Shown: positions 7,305-17,893, numbered from the stretch's first letter. The stretch: 64,000 bases of DNA from Fimbriimonas ginsengisoli (GCA_016179045.1 JACOSL010000016.1:1-64000); one strand, 5' to 3'. Notes: a model not told the origin generated them from the letters alone. Made by a program: numbers and translations.

Positions 7305-8213
7305 TCAGCCGTTTCGCCGCAGGAAGCCGTTGATGCACCAGGTGGCGTTGTAGCCGAAGAAATCGCAATAGGCGGGATCGATCGTGTACGCCCCCGGGTG
7401 GGCGGGGAGGAATTCGGTCAAGGCTTGCTTCGGGCCTTCGGCGGTGAGGCCGTCCTCCACCACGATGTATTCGCCCTCGCGCATGTGGGGGTGGAAGTGC
7501 TGGAGGACCGCGATCGAGGTGTCGCGAGTATGGTCGGCGTCGTCGATGACCAGCCACGGCCTCGGGCACCCCGCGAGCATCTCGGCGGGGAACACCTCGC
7601 CCAGTGCGCGGCCCGATCCGGCGAGAAACGTGATGTCTTCTCGCTCGATCGCGGTGACCTTTACGATGTCGAGCGACCAGATGTGGCTGGCGACCCCGTA
7701 GCTCTTCAGCAGGTCGGCCATCCATAAGGCGCTCGCGCCGTTGAACGACCCGATTTCGAACACGGAGGCGGGCTTGAGGTTCCAGAGGAGCAGCGGATAC
7801 AGGGCGAAGTCGAACGGGTTCTTGATCATCGGGTGGCCGCGGTAGGTGTAGCGATGGGTCGAGGCCTCGATCTGCTGCAGGAATTCGGGTCGCAGGCTGG
7901 ATGCCCATTGGCGCTCTTCCGCCGACCTCGCCGCAAGCTGCCTCAGCACCTCGCCGACCTTCTGTTTGAGTTCGGCTGCTTTGGTGGAGCCCGGGTTGAT
8001 CCTGAGCTCCGCTTCGGCGGCGGCATGCGCCTCTTGGAAGCGCCCCAGCCCGGCGAGGCATTGGGCGCGCATTTCGTTGAGGCCGGGCATGGCGGGGTCG
8101 AGGTTGGCCGCCTCTTCGAGGAGTCGGAGCGCCGAGAGCACCTTCTTACCGGCTAGGGCCTTCTGCGCCCGTCGATAGAGATCTTGCGCCTGATCTTGGC
8201 CCTGGGTGCTCAT
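7305..8213 (-). CDS. TPR-containing CmcI-like class I methyltransferase
   Basis: Residues about 8-90 form two TPR-like helical repeats (AQKALAGKKVLSALRLLEEA; GLGRFQEAHAAAEAELRI). Residues about 125-300 form a Rossmann SAM-binding domain: VFEIGSFNGASALWMADLL is motif I, and PWLVIDDADHT carries the acidic residues typical of the cephalosporin-hydroxylase/rhamnosyl O-methyltransferase (CmcI) family. The product is predicted to be an O-methyltransferase acting on a sugar or small molecule; the convergent neighbouring GT2 gene would fit glycan modification (inference). The start at 8213 is 39 bp from the divergent SDR start, so both promoters lie in that gap. Length (302 aa) equals a CmcI core plus the TPR extension. 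Confidence 0.78.
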   Translation of the reverse strand: MSTQGQDQAQDLYRRAQKALAGKKVLSALRLLEEAANLDPAMPGLNEMRAQCLAGLGRFQEAHAAAEAELRINPGSTKAAELKQKVGEVLRQLAARSAEERQWASSLRPEFLQQIEASTHRYTYRGHPMIKNPFDFALYPLLLWNLKPASVFEIGSFNGASALWMADLLKSYGVASHIWSLDIVKVTAIEREDITFLAGSGRALGEVFPAEMLAGCPRPWLVIDDADHTRDTSIAVLQHFHPHMREGEYIVVEDGLTAEGPKQALTEFLPAHPGAYTIDPAYCDFFGYNATWCINGFLRRNG

Positions 8214-8252
8214 CCCGCGCCCAGTCTTACCCGACCGGGTAGGATCGCCCGC

Positions 8253-9032
8253 ATGGACTTCGGGCTAGAGGGCCGGGTGGCGATGGTGGCTGCCGCAAGC
8301 AAGGGGATCGGGTTGGCGTGCGCCAAGGCGCTCGTGGACGAGGGTTGCTCCGTCTCGATTTGCGCGCGCGGCGAGGAGGGGCTGGAGGCTGCCTCGATCG
8401 AGCTGGGCGAAGCGAGCCGAACCTACTGCGTGGACGTGGCCGACGCGGCCGACCTGTCTTGGTGGGTGGACGAGACCCGAAAGGACCTTGGCCCGCCGAA
8501 CATCCTCGTGACCAACACGGGCGGCCCCCCCGCCGGGCCGCTTGCCGACATGACCGACGAGCAGTGGCAGGCCGGATTCGACGGCACGCTGATGAACGTA
8601 ATCAGGCTCGTGCGCCTGGTCGCGCCAGACATGGAGGCGAAGGGCTGGGGCCGCATCGTGCACCTCAGCTCGCTCGCAGCCAAGGAACCGGGAGTGCTGC
8701 TGCCGATCTCATCCACGCTCCGCACCGGACTTAACGCGCTCACCCGCCTGCAGGCGACGCAATACGCCCCGAAGGGAATAACGGTGAACGCGGTGCTGCC
8801 CGGCCACACCCTCACCGACCGCCAGCTGCACCTGGCCGAGGTGCGCGCCCAGCAGCAGGGCCTAACCCCCGAAGAAGCGCTCGCAAAGCAGGCGGCGGAG
8901 GTGCCGGTCGGGCGTTTTGCGCGGCCGGAGGAGATCGGTGCGGTCGTGGCCTTTATCTGCTCGAATCAGGCCGCGTTCTTGACCGGGGCGGCGCTGCTTG
9001 TGGACGGCGGGCAGACTAAGGGCCCCGGTTAG
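8253..9032 (+). CDS. Atypical short-chain dehydrogenase/reductase lacking the YxxxK pair
   Basis: This 259-aa SDR-fold protein starts at ATG 8253 (MDFGLEGRVAMV). The cofactor loop is AAASKGIG at 13-20, so the usual leading TG is replaced. VTNTGGPPAG replaces the NNAG strand motif. After the catalytic-Ser strand HLSS the expected Tyr (+13) is Ser and the expected Lys (+17) is Arg (ISSTLRTGL). The C-terminal LVDGGQ is standard. This pattern matches a known divergent BKR-like SDR subgroup without the classical tetrad, so normal hydride-transfer catalysis is doubtful. It diverges from the methyltransferase gene, and its 3' end overlaps the kinase gene by 17 bp in convergent orientation. Confidence 0.85.
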   Translation: MDFGLEGRVAMVAAASKGIGLACAKALVDEGCSVSICARGEEGLEAASIELGEASRTYCVDVADAADLSWWVDETRKDLGPPNILVTNTGGPPAGPLADMTDEQWQAGFDGTLMNVIRLVRLVAPDMEAKGWGRIVHLSSLAAKEPGVLLPISSTLRTGLNALTRLQATQYAPKGITVNAVLPGHTLTDRQLHLAEVRAQQQGLTPEEALAKQAAEVPVGRFARPEEIGAVVAFICSNQAAFLTGAALLVDGGQTKGPG

Positions 9033-10764
9033 AGAGCTGATCGAGCGCCGCGCGTAGTTCGCCGTAGCTGGGCGAGCCATTCTCGGCATAGACGATTGCG
9101 TCCTCGAGCACCTGCCGCGCCTCCAACGACTTCCCCCTCTTGGCGAGGTCGCTGGCGTGAGCCAGGCACTCCTGTCCGACCCGGTCGCGCGCGCGTCGCA
9201 GCCGGTCTTCGTAGATTCGCGCAAGCTGGGTGGTGCGCTCGTACTTGACCGCGAGCACCCATTCGTCCACCGAGCCCTTGAGGAGCGAGATGCGCTGCTG
9301 GGGATCGGCGACGCCGGGCGCGCGTCCATCCCAAAGCTCCGCGAGCAGACGGTGCGATTTGGCGCGGGTCTCGTCGTAGCCGAGGGCATCGTGCAGGTCT
9401 TGCTCGGCTTGGGTCGTCTGCCCTTCGTGCTCGGCGCGCTGCTCGAGCATCTCCGCGATCCGCTGCCGCGTCGCCTGCTTTTGGTCTTCGGTTTCCGCGT
9501 TGTCCAGGGTAGAGATCGCTGCATCCACGTCGGACGGCTTCGCGTTCTGAGAATTGATTTGAGGCGGAGGCGCGCGCTCGCTGAGCGCCTTGCTGACGCC
9601 GGCGACGAGCCCGACCGCGACCGCGATGAGCATCGCCACCAGGACGATCGCCAGGAAGAGCCGACCTACGAAGTAGCGCACCTCGGGCGAGATGAGGGGC
9701 TTGCGCGGGGGAGGCGGGTAATAGATTTGCGACGACGGCGTGTATCCGGTGGGGTGGCCGCCCGGCTTGGGCGGTCCGTACGGGTTCACCGCTGGCAAGT
9801 ACGGCGTTTGCACCGGGGGCGGCTGCGGGAAGGGCTGCACGTGCTGGCCACTCGCGTACGGGTTGACGATCGGCGGGGGCGTGGGCTGATAGAGGGTGGC
9901 CCCGAGGGCGGGGTGGCCCGGATCGATGACGGGGCCGAAGGCGACGGCGCGCTGCGCTCCTTCGATTGCGGCGAGCATTTCGCCCGCGCTCGTGTAGCGC
10001 AGGCCCGGGCTCTTGTCGACTGACCGCTCGATTACCTGCCAGAGGGCGTAATTGGCCTGGGTCGGGCGCTCCGCTTCCTTGTTCATGATCGCGTATGTGA
10101 TCGCGACCACGCTGTCGCCTTGGAACGGCTTCTGGCCGGCGATCATCTCGTAGAGCACCACTCCGACGCTGAACAGGTCGCTGCGCGCGTCGATCTCGCG
10201 ACCCACGATCTGCTCGGGAGACATGTAGCTCGGCGTGCCGAACACCTGCCCGTCCTGCGTGATGTTCTGCTCGAAGGTAAGGCGGGCGATGCCGAAGTCG
10301 GTGAGCTTGATCCGCCCGTCCGAGAGCAGTTGGATGTTGTCGGGCTTGATGTCGCGGTGGATCACGCCGTGGGTATGGGCGTAATCCAGCCCGTGGAGCA
10401 CGGCAGTGACGATCTCGACCGCGCGGTCGGGCGGCAGGAATCCCTTGGTGTCGAGCTCGTTGCGCAGGGTGTGGCCATCGAGATACTCCATCGCGATGAA
10501 GTGCTTTCCCGCGTCCTCGCCCACCTCGTAGACCGTCATGATGTTCGGATGGGTAAGGGAGCCGGCTGCCCGCGCCTCGCGCAAGAAGCGCTTGAGGCGG
10601 TCTGCGCGTTGCTGATCGGTGGCGCCGCCGAGGGTCGCCAACTCCTTGATCGCCACCCGCCGGTTCATCAGGGGGTCGTACGCCTCGTAAACGATGTCGT
10701 TCGAGCGCGCGATCTCTCGGATGATCTGGTATTTGCCGAGGGTGGTCGGAGGGTTGGCGCTCAT
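9016..10764 (-). CDS. Membrane Ser/Thr protein kinase (Hanks type) with extracytoplasmic domain
   Basis: Residues 10-270 are a Hanks-type kinase domain: VAIKEL (Lys40), catalytic loop HRDIKPDN (136-143), DFG (156-158), SPEQ (182-185) and ARSDLFSVGVVLYEM. The glycine-rich loop is degenerate: IREIARSNDIVYEAY has no glycine. A Pro-rich linker (about 285-360, many PPP and NPY units) leads to a single membrane helix (369-390). A charged helical, TPR-like domain of about 190 residues lies outside. There are no PASTA repeats. The kinase is predicted to phosphorylate Ser/Thr of cytoplasmic partners in response to a cell-envelope signal. The gene is monocistronic and overlaps the SDR 3' end by 17 bp; the AT-containing gap to 10946 should hold its promoter. 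Confidence 0.92.
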   Translation of the reverse strand: MSANPPTTLGKYQIIREIARSNDIVYEAYDPLMNRRVAIKELATLGGATDQQRADRLKRFLREARAAGSLTHPNIMTVYEVGEDAGKHFIAMEYLDGHTLRNELDTKGFLPPDRAVEIVTAVLHGLDYAHTHGVIHRDIKPDNIQLLSDGRIKLTDFGIARLTFEQNITQDGQVFGTPSYMSPEQIVGREIDARSDLFSVGVVLYEMIAGQKPFQGDSVVAITYAIMNKEAERPTQANYALWQVIERSVDKSPGLRYTSAGEMLAAIEGAQRAVAFGPVIDPGHPALGATLYQPTPPPIVNPYASGQHVQPFPQPPPVQTPYLPAVNPYGPPKPGGHPTGYTPSSQIYYPPPPRKPLISPEVRYFVGRLFLAIVLVAMLIAVAVGLVAGVSKALSERAPPPQINSQNAKPSDVDAAISTLDNAETEDQKQATRQRIAEMLEQRAEHEGQTTQAEQDLHDALGYDETRAKSHRLLAELWDGRAPGVADPQQRISLLKGSVDEWVLAVKYERTTQLARIYEDRLRRARDRVGQECLAHASDLAKRGKSLEARQVLEDAIVYAENGSPSYGELRAALDQLSNRGP

Positions 10765-10946
10765 GGGGCACGAAATCGCACGAAAAACGGCGGCTATGTA
10801 TTAAAAACGCGAATCTTTGCCGGCTCGTTCAAGGTGCTCTCTCGCGCCGACCCGCCAATGATATTCAATACTGCTCATGGTGGCGGAAACGGCGTCCGGT
10901 TAGAGAGGCGCCGCTGGATGTTCGTCCCCATGACCGTTCATCGGTG

Positions 10947-12101
10947 ATGCGAAGCGCACGGATGCTTTGGCCGGGAGCCCTGCTCCTGGTGGTTGCCGCT
11001 TCCGCGGCGGGTCTGGACCATGCGGCCCAGGCGTTCACCCGCTTTTTCGGGCCGAAGGCAGCCGTTCGCGTAGTTCGCCCAACTTTGCTTTGGGAAGTGT
11101 GGCCGGGTGAAGGCAGCCAGGTCACTTCCGCGACGATGGCGCTCGACGGGGCAGGCGTGCCCGCCGCCTACGACCTTGGGCGCAGGATGTTGGCCTACGA
11201 GCCGAGTTCGCCCCTCGCCTATGGCCCTCACCATGTGAACTGCCTTGTCACGATCGACGGGCACTACACGCTGCACAAGGAGTGGGATTTTCGCGTGCCG
11301 GCGGGCGCTTTGCTGGCTCTGCCCGAGTTCACGCAAATCGACGGGCAGATTCTCGGCGAGGTTAACGCGATTCGTTCCGACTACGGCTTGCCCGCCTTCG
11401 AGTTCGATCCTCGCCTTGCCGCCGCCGCGCGTGCGCACTCGGGCTACCTTTCCGCCAACTCGACCACGGGGCACTTCGAGCAGCCGGGTCACCCGGGATT
11501 CGTCGGCGATTCGCCCGGCGCACGGCTCGAAGCCTTCGGCTATGTGTACGATTCTTGGGAGTGCGTCAACTTCGGCACTTTGGACATAACCGAATCGGTC
11601 CGGAGTCTCTTTGACGCCCCGTACCATCGAATTCCGTTTCTGCAGCCGGGTCGCCTGATGATCGGCGGAGGGTGCGTGGATCGTCGCCTAACCCTCGAAT
11701 TCGAGATGACCAAGCTGTCGGGCACCGTGGTTTCGCCTCATGCGGGCGAGCGCGACGTTCCGACCCAGTGGAGCAGCTGGGAGCGCCCCAACCCCCTTCG
11801 GATGCACCCGGGCGCGAAAGTCGTCGGTTACCCGATCGTATTCAGCCGCTTCTCTCCTCGCCAATCGCGCCTGGTCGTGCAGGAGGCGGGGCTGTGGTCG
11901 TCGGACGGCTCGCAAGTTCCGCTCTATCTCAACACGGCGGCAAACGACGACCGCTTGACCTTCACCGCCTTCCTCATCCCTCAGCAGGCCCTTCGGGCAT
12001 CGACCTGCTACACGGCGGCGGTGCGCGCGCATACCGAAGACGGAGAGGATGTATCGGGCAAGTGGCGATTCACCACCGCTTCGGCCCAGCCGCGCCGCTG
12101 A
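10947..12101 (+). CDS. Secreted CAP (SCP/YkwD-like) domain protein
   Basis: This 384-aa exported protein has an N-terminal signal or anchor (LWPGALLLVVAASAAGL, residues about 7-23). Residues about 125-230 form a CAP domain: VNAIRSDYGLPAFEFDPRL, then AARAHSGYLSANS, GHFEQPGHPGF and RLEAFGY are the conserved helix, His and Glu blocks of the SCP/YkwD group. The C-terminal half is beta-rich, ending in a fibronectin-like segment (TCYTAAVRAHTEDGEDVSGKWRFTT) that also occurs after CAP domains elsewhere. Its role is unknown; bacterial members are mostly envelope proteins. GTG 10944 and ATG 10947 are both possible starts with the same signal. It converges with proS, 3 bp apart. Confidence 0.82.
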   Translation: MRSARMLWPGALLLVVAASAAGLDHAAQAFTRFFGPKAAVRVVRPTLLWEVWPGEGSQVTSATMALDGAGVPAAYDLGRRMLAYEPSSPLAYGPHHVNCLVTIDGHYTLHKEWDFRVPAGALLALPEFTQIDGQILGEVNAIRSDYGLPAFEFDPRLAAAARAHSGYLSANSTTGHFEQPGHPGFVGDSPGARLEAFGYVYDSWECVNFGTLDITESVRSLFDAPYHRIPFLQPGRLMIGGGCVDRRLTLEFEMTKLSGTVVSPHAGERDVPTQWSSWERPNPLRMHPGAKVVGYPIVFSRFSPRQSRLVVQEAGLWSSDGSQVPLYLNTAANDDRLTFTAFLIPQQALRASTCYTAAVRAHTEDGEDVSGKWRFTTASAQPRR

Positions 12102-12104
12102 GCC

Positions 12105-13622
12105 TCAATACGCCTTGGCGAACACGACCCGACGCTGGCTTGGCTTGCCCGAGAGCACGCATTTCCCGGGCTGATCGTCTTCTGGCTGCAGGCCCTTTAG
12201 CGGGATGCAGCGGATGGTGGCCCTGGTGCGCTCGGCGATTTCGTTCTCGGTCTCCGAGGTGCCGTCCCAATGGGCGACCACCAGGCCGGGTGCCTTTTCG
12301 CCTGAGAAGAGTTCTTCGAACTCGGCCCACGTGTCGACCCTGCGCGTATTCGTTTCCCGCATTTCCGTGGCCCGGCGCAATAGACCGTCTTGAATCTCGC
12401 CGAGAAGCGAGGCAAGCTTGGCAGGCAGCCCTGGGGCCAGCGGCTCGGTCGTCTTGTCGCCCGTGTCCCTGCGAGCGATCACGCACGTGCCCGCCTCCAG
12501 GTCGCGGGGCCCGAGTTCAACTCGCAGGCAGGCCCCTTTCAACTCCCAATCGTTGAACTTGAAGCCCGGACTCTCCTTATCTCGCTTGTCCACGTGCACC
12601 CGCATCGGCGAACCGTCCCAGCCCTGAGTTCGCAAGTCCGCCGCGAGCCTATCCGCCGCTTCGATCGTCCTCGAACGGGTTTCCTCGTCTCGGCCCATGG
12701 GCACGATCACGACCTGCACGGGCGCGAGCCGCGGGGGCACGACAAGGCCCTTGTCGTCGGAGTGCGCCATGATAACCGTCCCAACAAGTCTTGTGGAAAC
12801 GCCCCACGAAGTTGCGTAGACGTATTCCAGCTTGCCCTCTTGGCTCTGAAACTGCGTTCCGAATGCCTTGGCGAAGTTCTGGCCCAGGTGGTGCGATGTC
12901 CCCGCCTGGATCGCTCGCAAGTCCTGGGTCAGGGCCTCGATGCAGTAGGTGTGGTCGGCCCCCGCGAATTTCTCGACCTCCGACTTCAGCCCGGTGAGCA
13001 CGGGAACCGCCATCCATTCCTCTGCGAATCTTCGATACACCTCGAGGATAGTGAGCGCCTCTTGCTCGGCCTCATCGTAGGTAGCGTGGGCGGTATGGCC
13101 CTCCTGCCAAAGGAACTCGGCGGTGCGCAGGAACAGGCGTGTGCGCATCTCCCACCGCACGACGTTTACCCATTGATTGATCAGAACCGGCAGGTCGCGA
13201 TAGCTTTGAATCCACTTCGTGTAGGAGTTCCAAATGATCGTTTCGCTCGTGGGCCGGATGATGAGCTCCTCTTCTAGCTTCGACTCCGGATCGACCATGA
13301 GCCCTGTTCCATCGGGGTCGGCCATGAGCCTGTGGTGGGTGACCACCGCGCATTCTTTGGCGAAGCCCTTAACATGCTCGGCCTCGCGCTCTAGGAACGA
13401 CTTAGGGATGAACAGCGGGAAATAGGCATTCTGGTGGCCGGTCGCCTTGAACATATCGTCGAGCGCCCGCTGCATTAGCTCCCACAAGGCGTAGCCGTGG
13501 GGCCTGATCACCATGCAGCCGCGAACGGCCGAGTAGTCGGCGAGGCCAGCGCGCAGGACCAATTCGTTGTACCAATCGCTGTAGTTCTCCGCGCGCGGAG
13601 TGATGCCGAGGTTGTTGCTCAC
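12105..13622 (-). CDS. proS: Prolyl-tRNA synthetase, archaeal/eukaryotic type (ProS type 3)
   Basis: This class II synthetase charges tRNA-Pro. Motif 1 region: [16 protein letters not shown]. Motif 2: [28 protein letters not shown]. Motif 3: [19 protein letters not shown]. The anticodon-binding domain follows ([13 protein letters not shown]). The protein ends in the C-terminal zinc-like domain with the terminal FAKAY, typical of the eukaryote/archaeal-like form; there is no editing insertion. The open frame extends to 14003, but homologous sequence begins at [18 protein letters not shown], so GTG 13622 is chosen (505 aa, the usual 470-500). No strong ribosome-binding site is seen. The 5' extension lies opposite the start of the divergent kinase gene and is not coding. 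Confidence 0.93.
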   Translation of the reverse strand: MSNNLGITPRAENYSDWYNELVLRAGLADYSAVRGCMVIRPHGYALWELMQRALDDMFKATGHQNAYFPLFIPKSFLEREAEHVKGFAKECAVVTHHRLMADPDGTGLMVDPESKLEEELIIRPTSETIIWNSYTKWIQSYRDLPVLINQWVNVVRWEMRTRLFLRTAEFLWQEGHTAHATYDEAEQEALTILEVYRRFAEEWMAVPVLTGLKSEVEKFAGADHTYCIEALTQDLRAIQAGTSHHLGQNFAKAFGTQFQSQEGKLEYVYATSWGVSTRLVGTVIMAHSDDKGLVVPPRLAPVQVVIVPMGRDEETRSRTIEAADRLAADLRTQGWDGSPMRVHVDKRDKESPGFKFNDWELKGACLRVELGPRDLEAGTCVIARRDTGDKTTEPLAPGLPAKLASLLGEIQDGLLRRATEMRETNTRRVDTWAEFEELFSGEKAPGLVVAHWDGTSETENEIAERTRATIRCIPLKGLQPEDDQPGKCVLSGKPSQRRVVFAKAY

Positions 13623-13731
13623 GGGCTCTGAGTTTGGCACAGCATCGAGGCGCCTGCCAAAGAACCCTTGATTCAGGGCTTCAGGGGAGCCGACGACTCT
13701 CCGAAAATATGACGGGGCCTCATGCGGGGCC

Positions 13732-16700
13732 TTGATTGCATTCGGAGGCAACTTGACCCAGGGCGCAAGACGTTGGAAGGACCTCGCTTGGATTTGGGCG
13801 ATGGTGGCCGCGGCGGTGGGCATGCTAGCGGTTACCGCGGCCACTATCACGGGTTCGTTCGGAGTGCTTTTCTGGGGCGCAGCGACTTTGGTGGCGGGAG
13901 GGCTCTGCATGCGAGCCCGGTGCGCGGGCCGCTGGCAGTTCTTTGAGGACTCGGCCGACTCCCTTATCGTTTTGGATTCGGCCGGCTCCATTCTCGCCGC
14001 CAACCGTGCTGCGGCAACTTTGTTCGAACTGGGGAAGGATGAACTGGTCGGACGGCGCTTCGTCGAGCGTTTCGAAATGGACGATCGATCTCGGGCGCGC
14101 AGTGTTCTAAACGACCTCGCACGACACGGTCAGTCCATGGAGTTCGAGGTGCGCGTTCCACGCCATGAGGGCGAGCGGTGGATGAGTTGGAGCGGATGCC
14201 GCGAGCGGCGAGGCGAGCAGATTTACCTCACCGGGCGCGACGTGACCTATCGCCGGCTTGCGACTGACGCGATGCTTGAGATCGAAGGTCGATATCGCCT
14301 CGTGGTCGAGAGCGCGCAAGAGGTCGTGTTTCGGCGCGACGCGACCGGCCGGTGGGCCTTCCTTGGTTCGGCCTGGACCGATCTAACGGGTCATTCGGTC
14401 GAGGACACCATTGGCAAGCCATTCTTTGAATTCATCGATCCCGTCGATCTCGAGCGCAAGGCGGTGTTCGAAGATGAAATGATCACCGCTCGGCGCGAAT
14501 CGGGAAGGATCGAGTTGCGGTACCGCTGTGCGGACGGATCGGTACGTTGGCTTGACACGACCTTTCGCATGCAGTTCGATGCCGATGGGAACGTGGTCGA
14601 GACGATTGGCGCCCTGGTGGATGTGACCGAGCGGCGCGCTGCAGTGGAAGGAATCGAGCGAGAACGGGACTTCAGCCACGCGATTCTCAATACGGTCGGC
14701 GCGGTCGTCGTCGTGCTCGATCGTGAAGGCCGCATCGTTCAGTTCAACCGAGCCGCCCAGTCTCTGACGGGCTACGCCTTTGAGGAGGTGGTGGGGAAGG
14801 TTGTTTGGGAGGTCTTGCTTCCTCAGGAAGAGGTCGACTGGGGGAAAGCCAAATGGGCCGATTTCATCGCTCAGCCTTCGAGGGTCGCCTGCGAGAGTCA
14901 CTGGTTGACCAAGACGGGGGAGAAGCGCCTCATCAGCTGGGTCAACTCGGCAATATTAGCCCCAGGTGGCGATGCCGCCTTCATTATCGGAACCGGTATC
15001 GACGTCACCGACGAGCGGCGGGCCCAAGAGCAGCTTCAGCTAACCCAGGAGCGATTCGAATTGGCAGTCCGAGGCTCGCGCGACGGCATTTACGACTGGG
15101 ACATTGTGCGCAATCGCATGTACGTGTCGCCCAGGGCCAGGGAGATGTTGGGTTACGGTGATTGCGAACTTCCCGCGGGCCACGAGGCATGGCGGCAATT
15201 GGTGCATCCCGACGATCGACTGACGACTGATCGTGAGTTGGCCGAGTATTTGGGTCGCAAGTCCAGCGAGTACCGCTCCAAGTTCCGCGCTCGCAGACAA
15301 GATGGCAGCTACAGCTGGATGTTGGTTCGAGGGGTGGCGCAATGGGATCCGCACGGGCAGCCGACCAGGCTGGCCGGCTCCTTCACCGATGTCACCGGCG
15401 AAGTGGCAGCGCACGAGGCGGTGGTGGCAAGCGAGTCGGCAATGGCGGAAGCGCAGCGGCTGGCTCAAATTGGATCATGGGAGTTTGACCTCGAATCCGA
15501 GGCATGCACGTGGTCCGCGGAATGCAAGCGCCTAATCGGACTCGATCCCCACGGCCCTGCCCCAACGACCCGGGCTTACCAGGCCATGATCCATCCCGAG
15601 GACTTGCCGCAGGTCGTTGGGCTCATCGAGCACACGATCCTGACGGGAGATCCATACGAGTTCGACCAGCGCGTGTTCCTGCCGGATGGAACCATGCGAT
15701 ATCTGAGCGCCCGCGGGCAGGCCATCCGCGATGCGCATGGCGGGACCATCCGACTTGCCGGAACGCTGCAGGACATAACCGACCGAAAGCGGGCCGAGGA
15801 GGAGTTCATCGAGGCGCGCGAACTGGCGGTGGCCGCATCGAAAGCCAAGGGCGAGTTCCTCGCCAACGTGAGCCATGAGGTTCGCACGCCGATGAACGGC
15901 ATCATCGGCATGTCCGAACTGCTTCTGGAAACCTCACTCGAGCCCGATCAACGGAGCTTTGGTCTCGCGATCCGCCAAAGTGCGGACACCCTGATGAAAC
16001 TGCTCAACGATATCCTCGACTTCGCAAACCTGAAGGACTCCGACCTCCAATTCGGCAGCGAGCCCTTCTGGCTCGACGAACTACTCGCCGAGGTGGGGGA
16101 GGCGTTTCAACCCGAGGTGCGGGCCAAAGGGCTGGAGATGGACACCATCGCCCTTCCCGTACACCACTTGCAACTGCTGGGTGACACCGGGCGTCTGCGC
16201 CAAGTGCTGAACCACCTGATGAGCAATGCGGTGAAATTCACCGAGCATGGGACGGTGGGTCTGCGGGCCTTCGTCACGGATGCAGGTGTGCGGTTCGAGG
16301 TCTTCGACACGGGCATCGGGATCCCTGCCGAGCAACAAAGACTCATCTTTGAATCCTTCACTCAAGGCGATTCTTCCGCCTCGCGCAAGTTTGGAGGCGC
16401 GGGCCTTGGTCTCGCAATCGTCCACCAGCTCGTCGAGCGCATGCGAGGCCAAGTATCGCTCACGAGCCAACCTGGGGAAGGAAGCACCTTTCGCGTGTCT
16501 GTTCCGCTGCAGAGGGTCGTGGTCCCGGCCGCATCCGACGCCCTACCGGAGGAGACTCGGCGTTCGAGGCCGACCCGGACTCTGGTCGCGAGCGTGGATG
16601 AAGGCCGGGCCCAACTCATCGAGTGCCTTACTCGGGCTGGAGCGAGCGTCGAATTGGCCAATTCGGGCCGAAGAGCCGTTGACGCCGCGCTCGAGGGTCT

Positions 16701-17277
16701 CTTCGATTTGGTGCTCATAGACATGGACTTGCCCGGTATCAGCGGGCTCGAAGCAACCCGACTCATACGCGGCGAGGAAGACAAGCTCGCCAGGCACACG
16801 CGGATCGTCGGGCTCTCAAAGGGAACAAAAAAGAAAGATCGGCAACGGTGCCTGGAGGCGGGGATGGACGAGCACATCAGCAAGCCCGTGAGCGAGGAGC
16901 GCCTGCTGGCGATTCTTCACGGCGAACAAGCAGAAGAAGAGCTGCCCAACCTAGATGGCGAACACCTGCAAGAACTCTCCGGCGGCGATCCGGCGTTTGA
17001 GAGGGAACTTCTCGACACCTTCCTTGACAGTGTTCCCGGAATGTTGGCCGAGTTGCGCGAATCGATCTCTGCGGGAGATGAGTCGACGGCCGTGCGTGCC
17101 GCCCATACGCTTAAGGGCAGCTCGCGATCGGTCGGCGCCGCCGCCTTCGCCCAAGCGTGCCAGGCCGTCGAACTCGCTCTTCGCAACGGAATGAATCCCG
17201 ATCTAACCGAAGTCGAGACCTTGCTCGGCGAACTGTGCCTGGAAGTCGAGGCTTACTTCAACCGGCGCGCGGCCTGA
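13732..17277 (+). CDS. Multi-PAS hybrid histidine kinase with receiver and HPt domains
   Basis: This 1181-aa sensor has two membrane helices near the N-terminus (about 22-62). Four to five PAS/PAC modules follow (about 65-650), marked by repeated closures such as [36 protein letters not shown] and [12 protein letters not shown]. The HisKA domain has [20 protein letters not shown] (phospho-His). The HATPase has NAVKFT, DTGIGIP and GAGLGLAIV. The REC domain has LIDMDLPG (phospho-Asp) and SKPV. The HPt domain ends the protein ([13 protein letters not shown]). The full phosphorelay is therefore in one chain and no output domain is present; a partner regulator must lie elsewhere. The start is TTG 13732; ATG 13801 would remove part of the first helix. 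It is divergent from proS. Confidence 0.92.
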   Translation: MIAFGGNLTQGARRWKDLAWIWAMVAAAVGMLAVTAATITGSFGVLFWGAATLVAGGLCMRARCAGRWQFFEDSADSLIVLDSAGSILAANRAAATLFELGKDELVGRRFVERFEMDDRSRARSVLNDLARHGQSMEFEVRVPRHEGERWMSWSGCRERRGEQIYLTGRDVTYRRLATDAMLEIEGRYRLVVESAQEVVFRRDATGRWAFLGSAWTDLTGHSVEDTIGKPFFEFIDPVDLERKAVFEDEMITARRESGRIELRYRCADGSVRWLDTTFRMQFDADGNVVETIGALVDVTERRAAVEGIERERDFSHAILNTVGAVVVVLDREGRIVQFNRAAQSLTGYAFEEVVGKVVWEVLLPQEEVDWGKAKWADFIAQPSRVACESHWLTKTGEKRLISWVNSAILAPGGDAAFIIGTGIDVTDERRAQEQLQLTQERFELAVRGSRDGIYDWDIVRNRMYVSPRAREMLGYGDCELPAGHEAWRQLVHPDDRLTTDRELAEYLGRKSSEYRSKFRARRQDGSYSWMLVRGVAQWDPHGQPTRLAGSFTDVTGEVAAHEAVVASESAMAEAQRLAQIGSWEFDLESEACTWSAECKRLIGLDPHGPAPTTRAYQAMIHPEDLPQVVGLIEHTILTGDPYEFDQRVFLPDGTMRYLSARGQAIRDAHGGTIRLAGTLQDITDRKRAEEEFIEARELAVAASKAKGEFLANVSHEVRTPMNGIIGMSELLLETSLEPDQRSFGLAIRQSADTLMKLLNDILDFANLKDSDLQFGSEPFWLDELLAEVGEAFQPEVRAKGLEMDTIALPVHHLQLLGDTGRLRQVLNHLMSNAVKFTEHGTVGLRAFVTDAGVRFEVFDTGIGIPAEQQRLIFESFTQGDSSASRKFGGAGLGLAIVHQLVERMRGQVSLTSQPGEGSTFRVSVPLQRVVVPAASDALPEETRRSRPTRTLVASVDEGRAQLIECLTRAGASVELANSGRRAVDAALEGLFDLVLIDMDLPGISGLEATRLIRGEEDKLARHTRIVGLSKGTKKKDRQRCLEAGMDEHISKPVSEERLLAILHGEQAEEELPNLDGEHLQELSGGDPAFERELLDTFLDSVPGMLAELRESISAGDESTAVRAAHTLKGSSRSVGAAAFAQACQAVELALRNGMNPDLTEVETLLGELCLEVEAYFNRRAA

Positions 17278-17311
17278 TTCGCGGGGCCTTGCGGTAGAGT
17301 CGGCTTTGCCG

Positions 17312-17887
17312 ATGGACATCGCGGCCAATCCGTTCCTATGGGCAGCAGGAGGGCTCTTCCTTCTGTTCGTATACGTGGTGGCCACGTTCAACCGCATAGC
17401 CAGGCTGAAGAACCACCTGCGGGAGAGTTGGGCAGACGTCGACGTGGCTCTCAAGCGCAGGTACGACCTTATTCCGAATTTGGTCGAGACGGTCAAGGCC
17501 TACGCGGCTCATGAGCAGCAACTCCTGACCAAGATCACTGAGGCCCGTACGCGGGCCATGGCCGCACCCGGCCTCGTCGAGCACGCGCAGCAGGAGAATG
17601 AGATGGTGCTCGGGCTCAACGGACTTCTTGCGCGAGTGGAGGCGTACCCGAACCTTAAGGCCAGCGAGTCTTTCCAGCAGCTTCAGATGGAGTTAGTGGA
17701 CACCGAAGATCGCATAGCGGCCGCGCGCCGTTTCTACAATGCGAACGTGCGTGACTTCAACAGCCTCCTAGCGTCGTTCCCATCCGGGCTCGTGGCAAAG
17801 GTGGCGGGCTGCGTGGAGGCGCCGTTCTTCGAAGTGCAAGATCTTGCGGTTCGGTTGCCCGTCCGCATCACGGCGTCAAATCTCTAG
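17312..17887 (+). CDS. LemA family protein
   Basis: This 191-aa protein starts at ATG 17312. An N-terminal membrane helix (PFLWAAGGLFLLFVYVVATFN) is followed by the LemA signature: FNRIARLKNHLRESWADVDVALKRRYDLIPNLVETVKAY. Then come helical segments ending in ARRFYNANVRDFNSLL..FPSGLVA, all well conserved in LemA. The topology is a short outside tail, one helix and a coiled-coil-rich body. LemA proteins are membrane-associated with an ill-defined role and often sit beside TPM-domain or M48 genes; here the M48 gene is 24 kb away. The gene follows the hybrid kinase by 34 bp and may be cotranscribed. It converges with the sigma-54 regulator. Confidence 0.9.
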   Translation: MDIAANPFLWAAGGLFLLFVYVVATFNRIARLKNHLRESWADVDVALKRRYDLIPNLVETVKAYAAHEQQLLTKITEARTRAMAAPGLVEHAQQENEMVLGLNGLLARVEAYPNLKASESFQQLQMELVDTEDRIAAARRFYNANVRDFNSLLASFPSGLVAKVAGCVEAPFFEVQDLAVRLPVRITASNL

Positions 17888-17893
17888 CGCACC

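Noticed and set aside
12105-14003. Long form of proS starting at 14003
   Set aside because: The extra 127 residues have no synthetase similarity and overlap the start of the divergent kinase gene; GTG 13622 gives the normal length.
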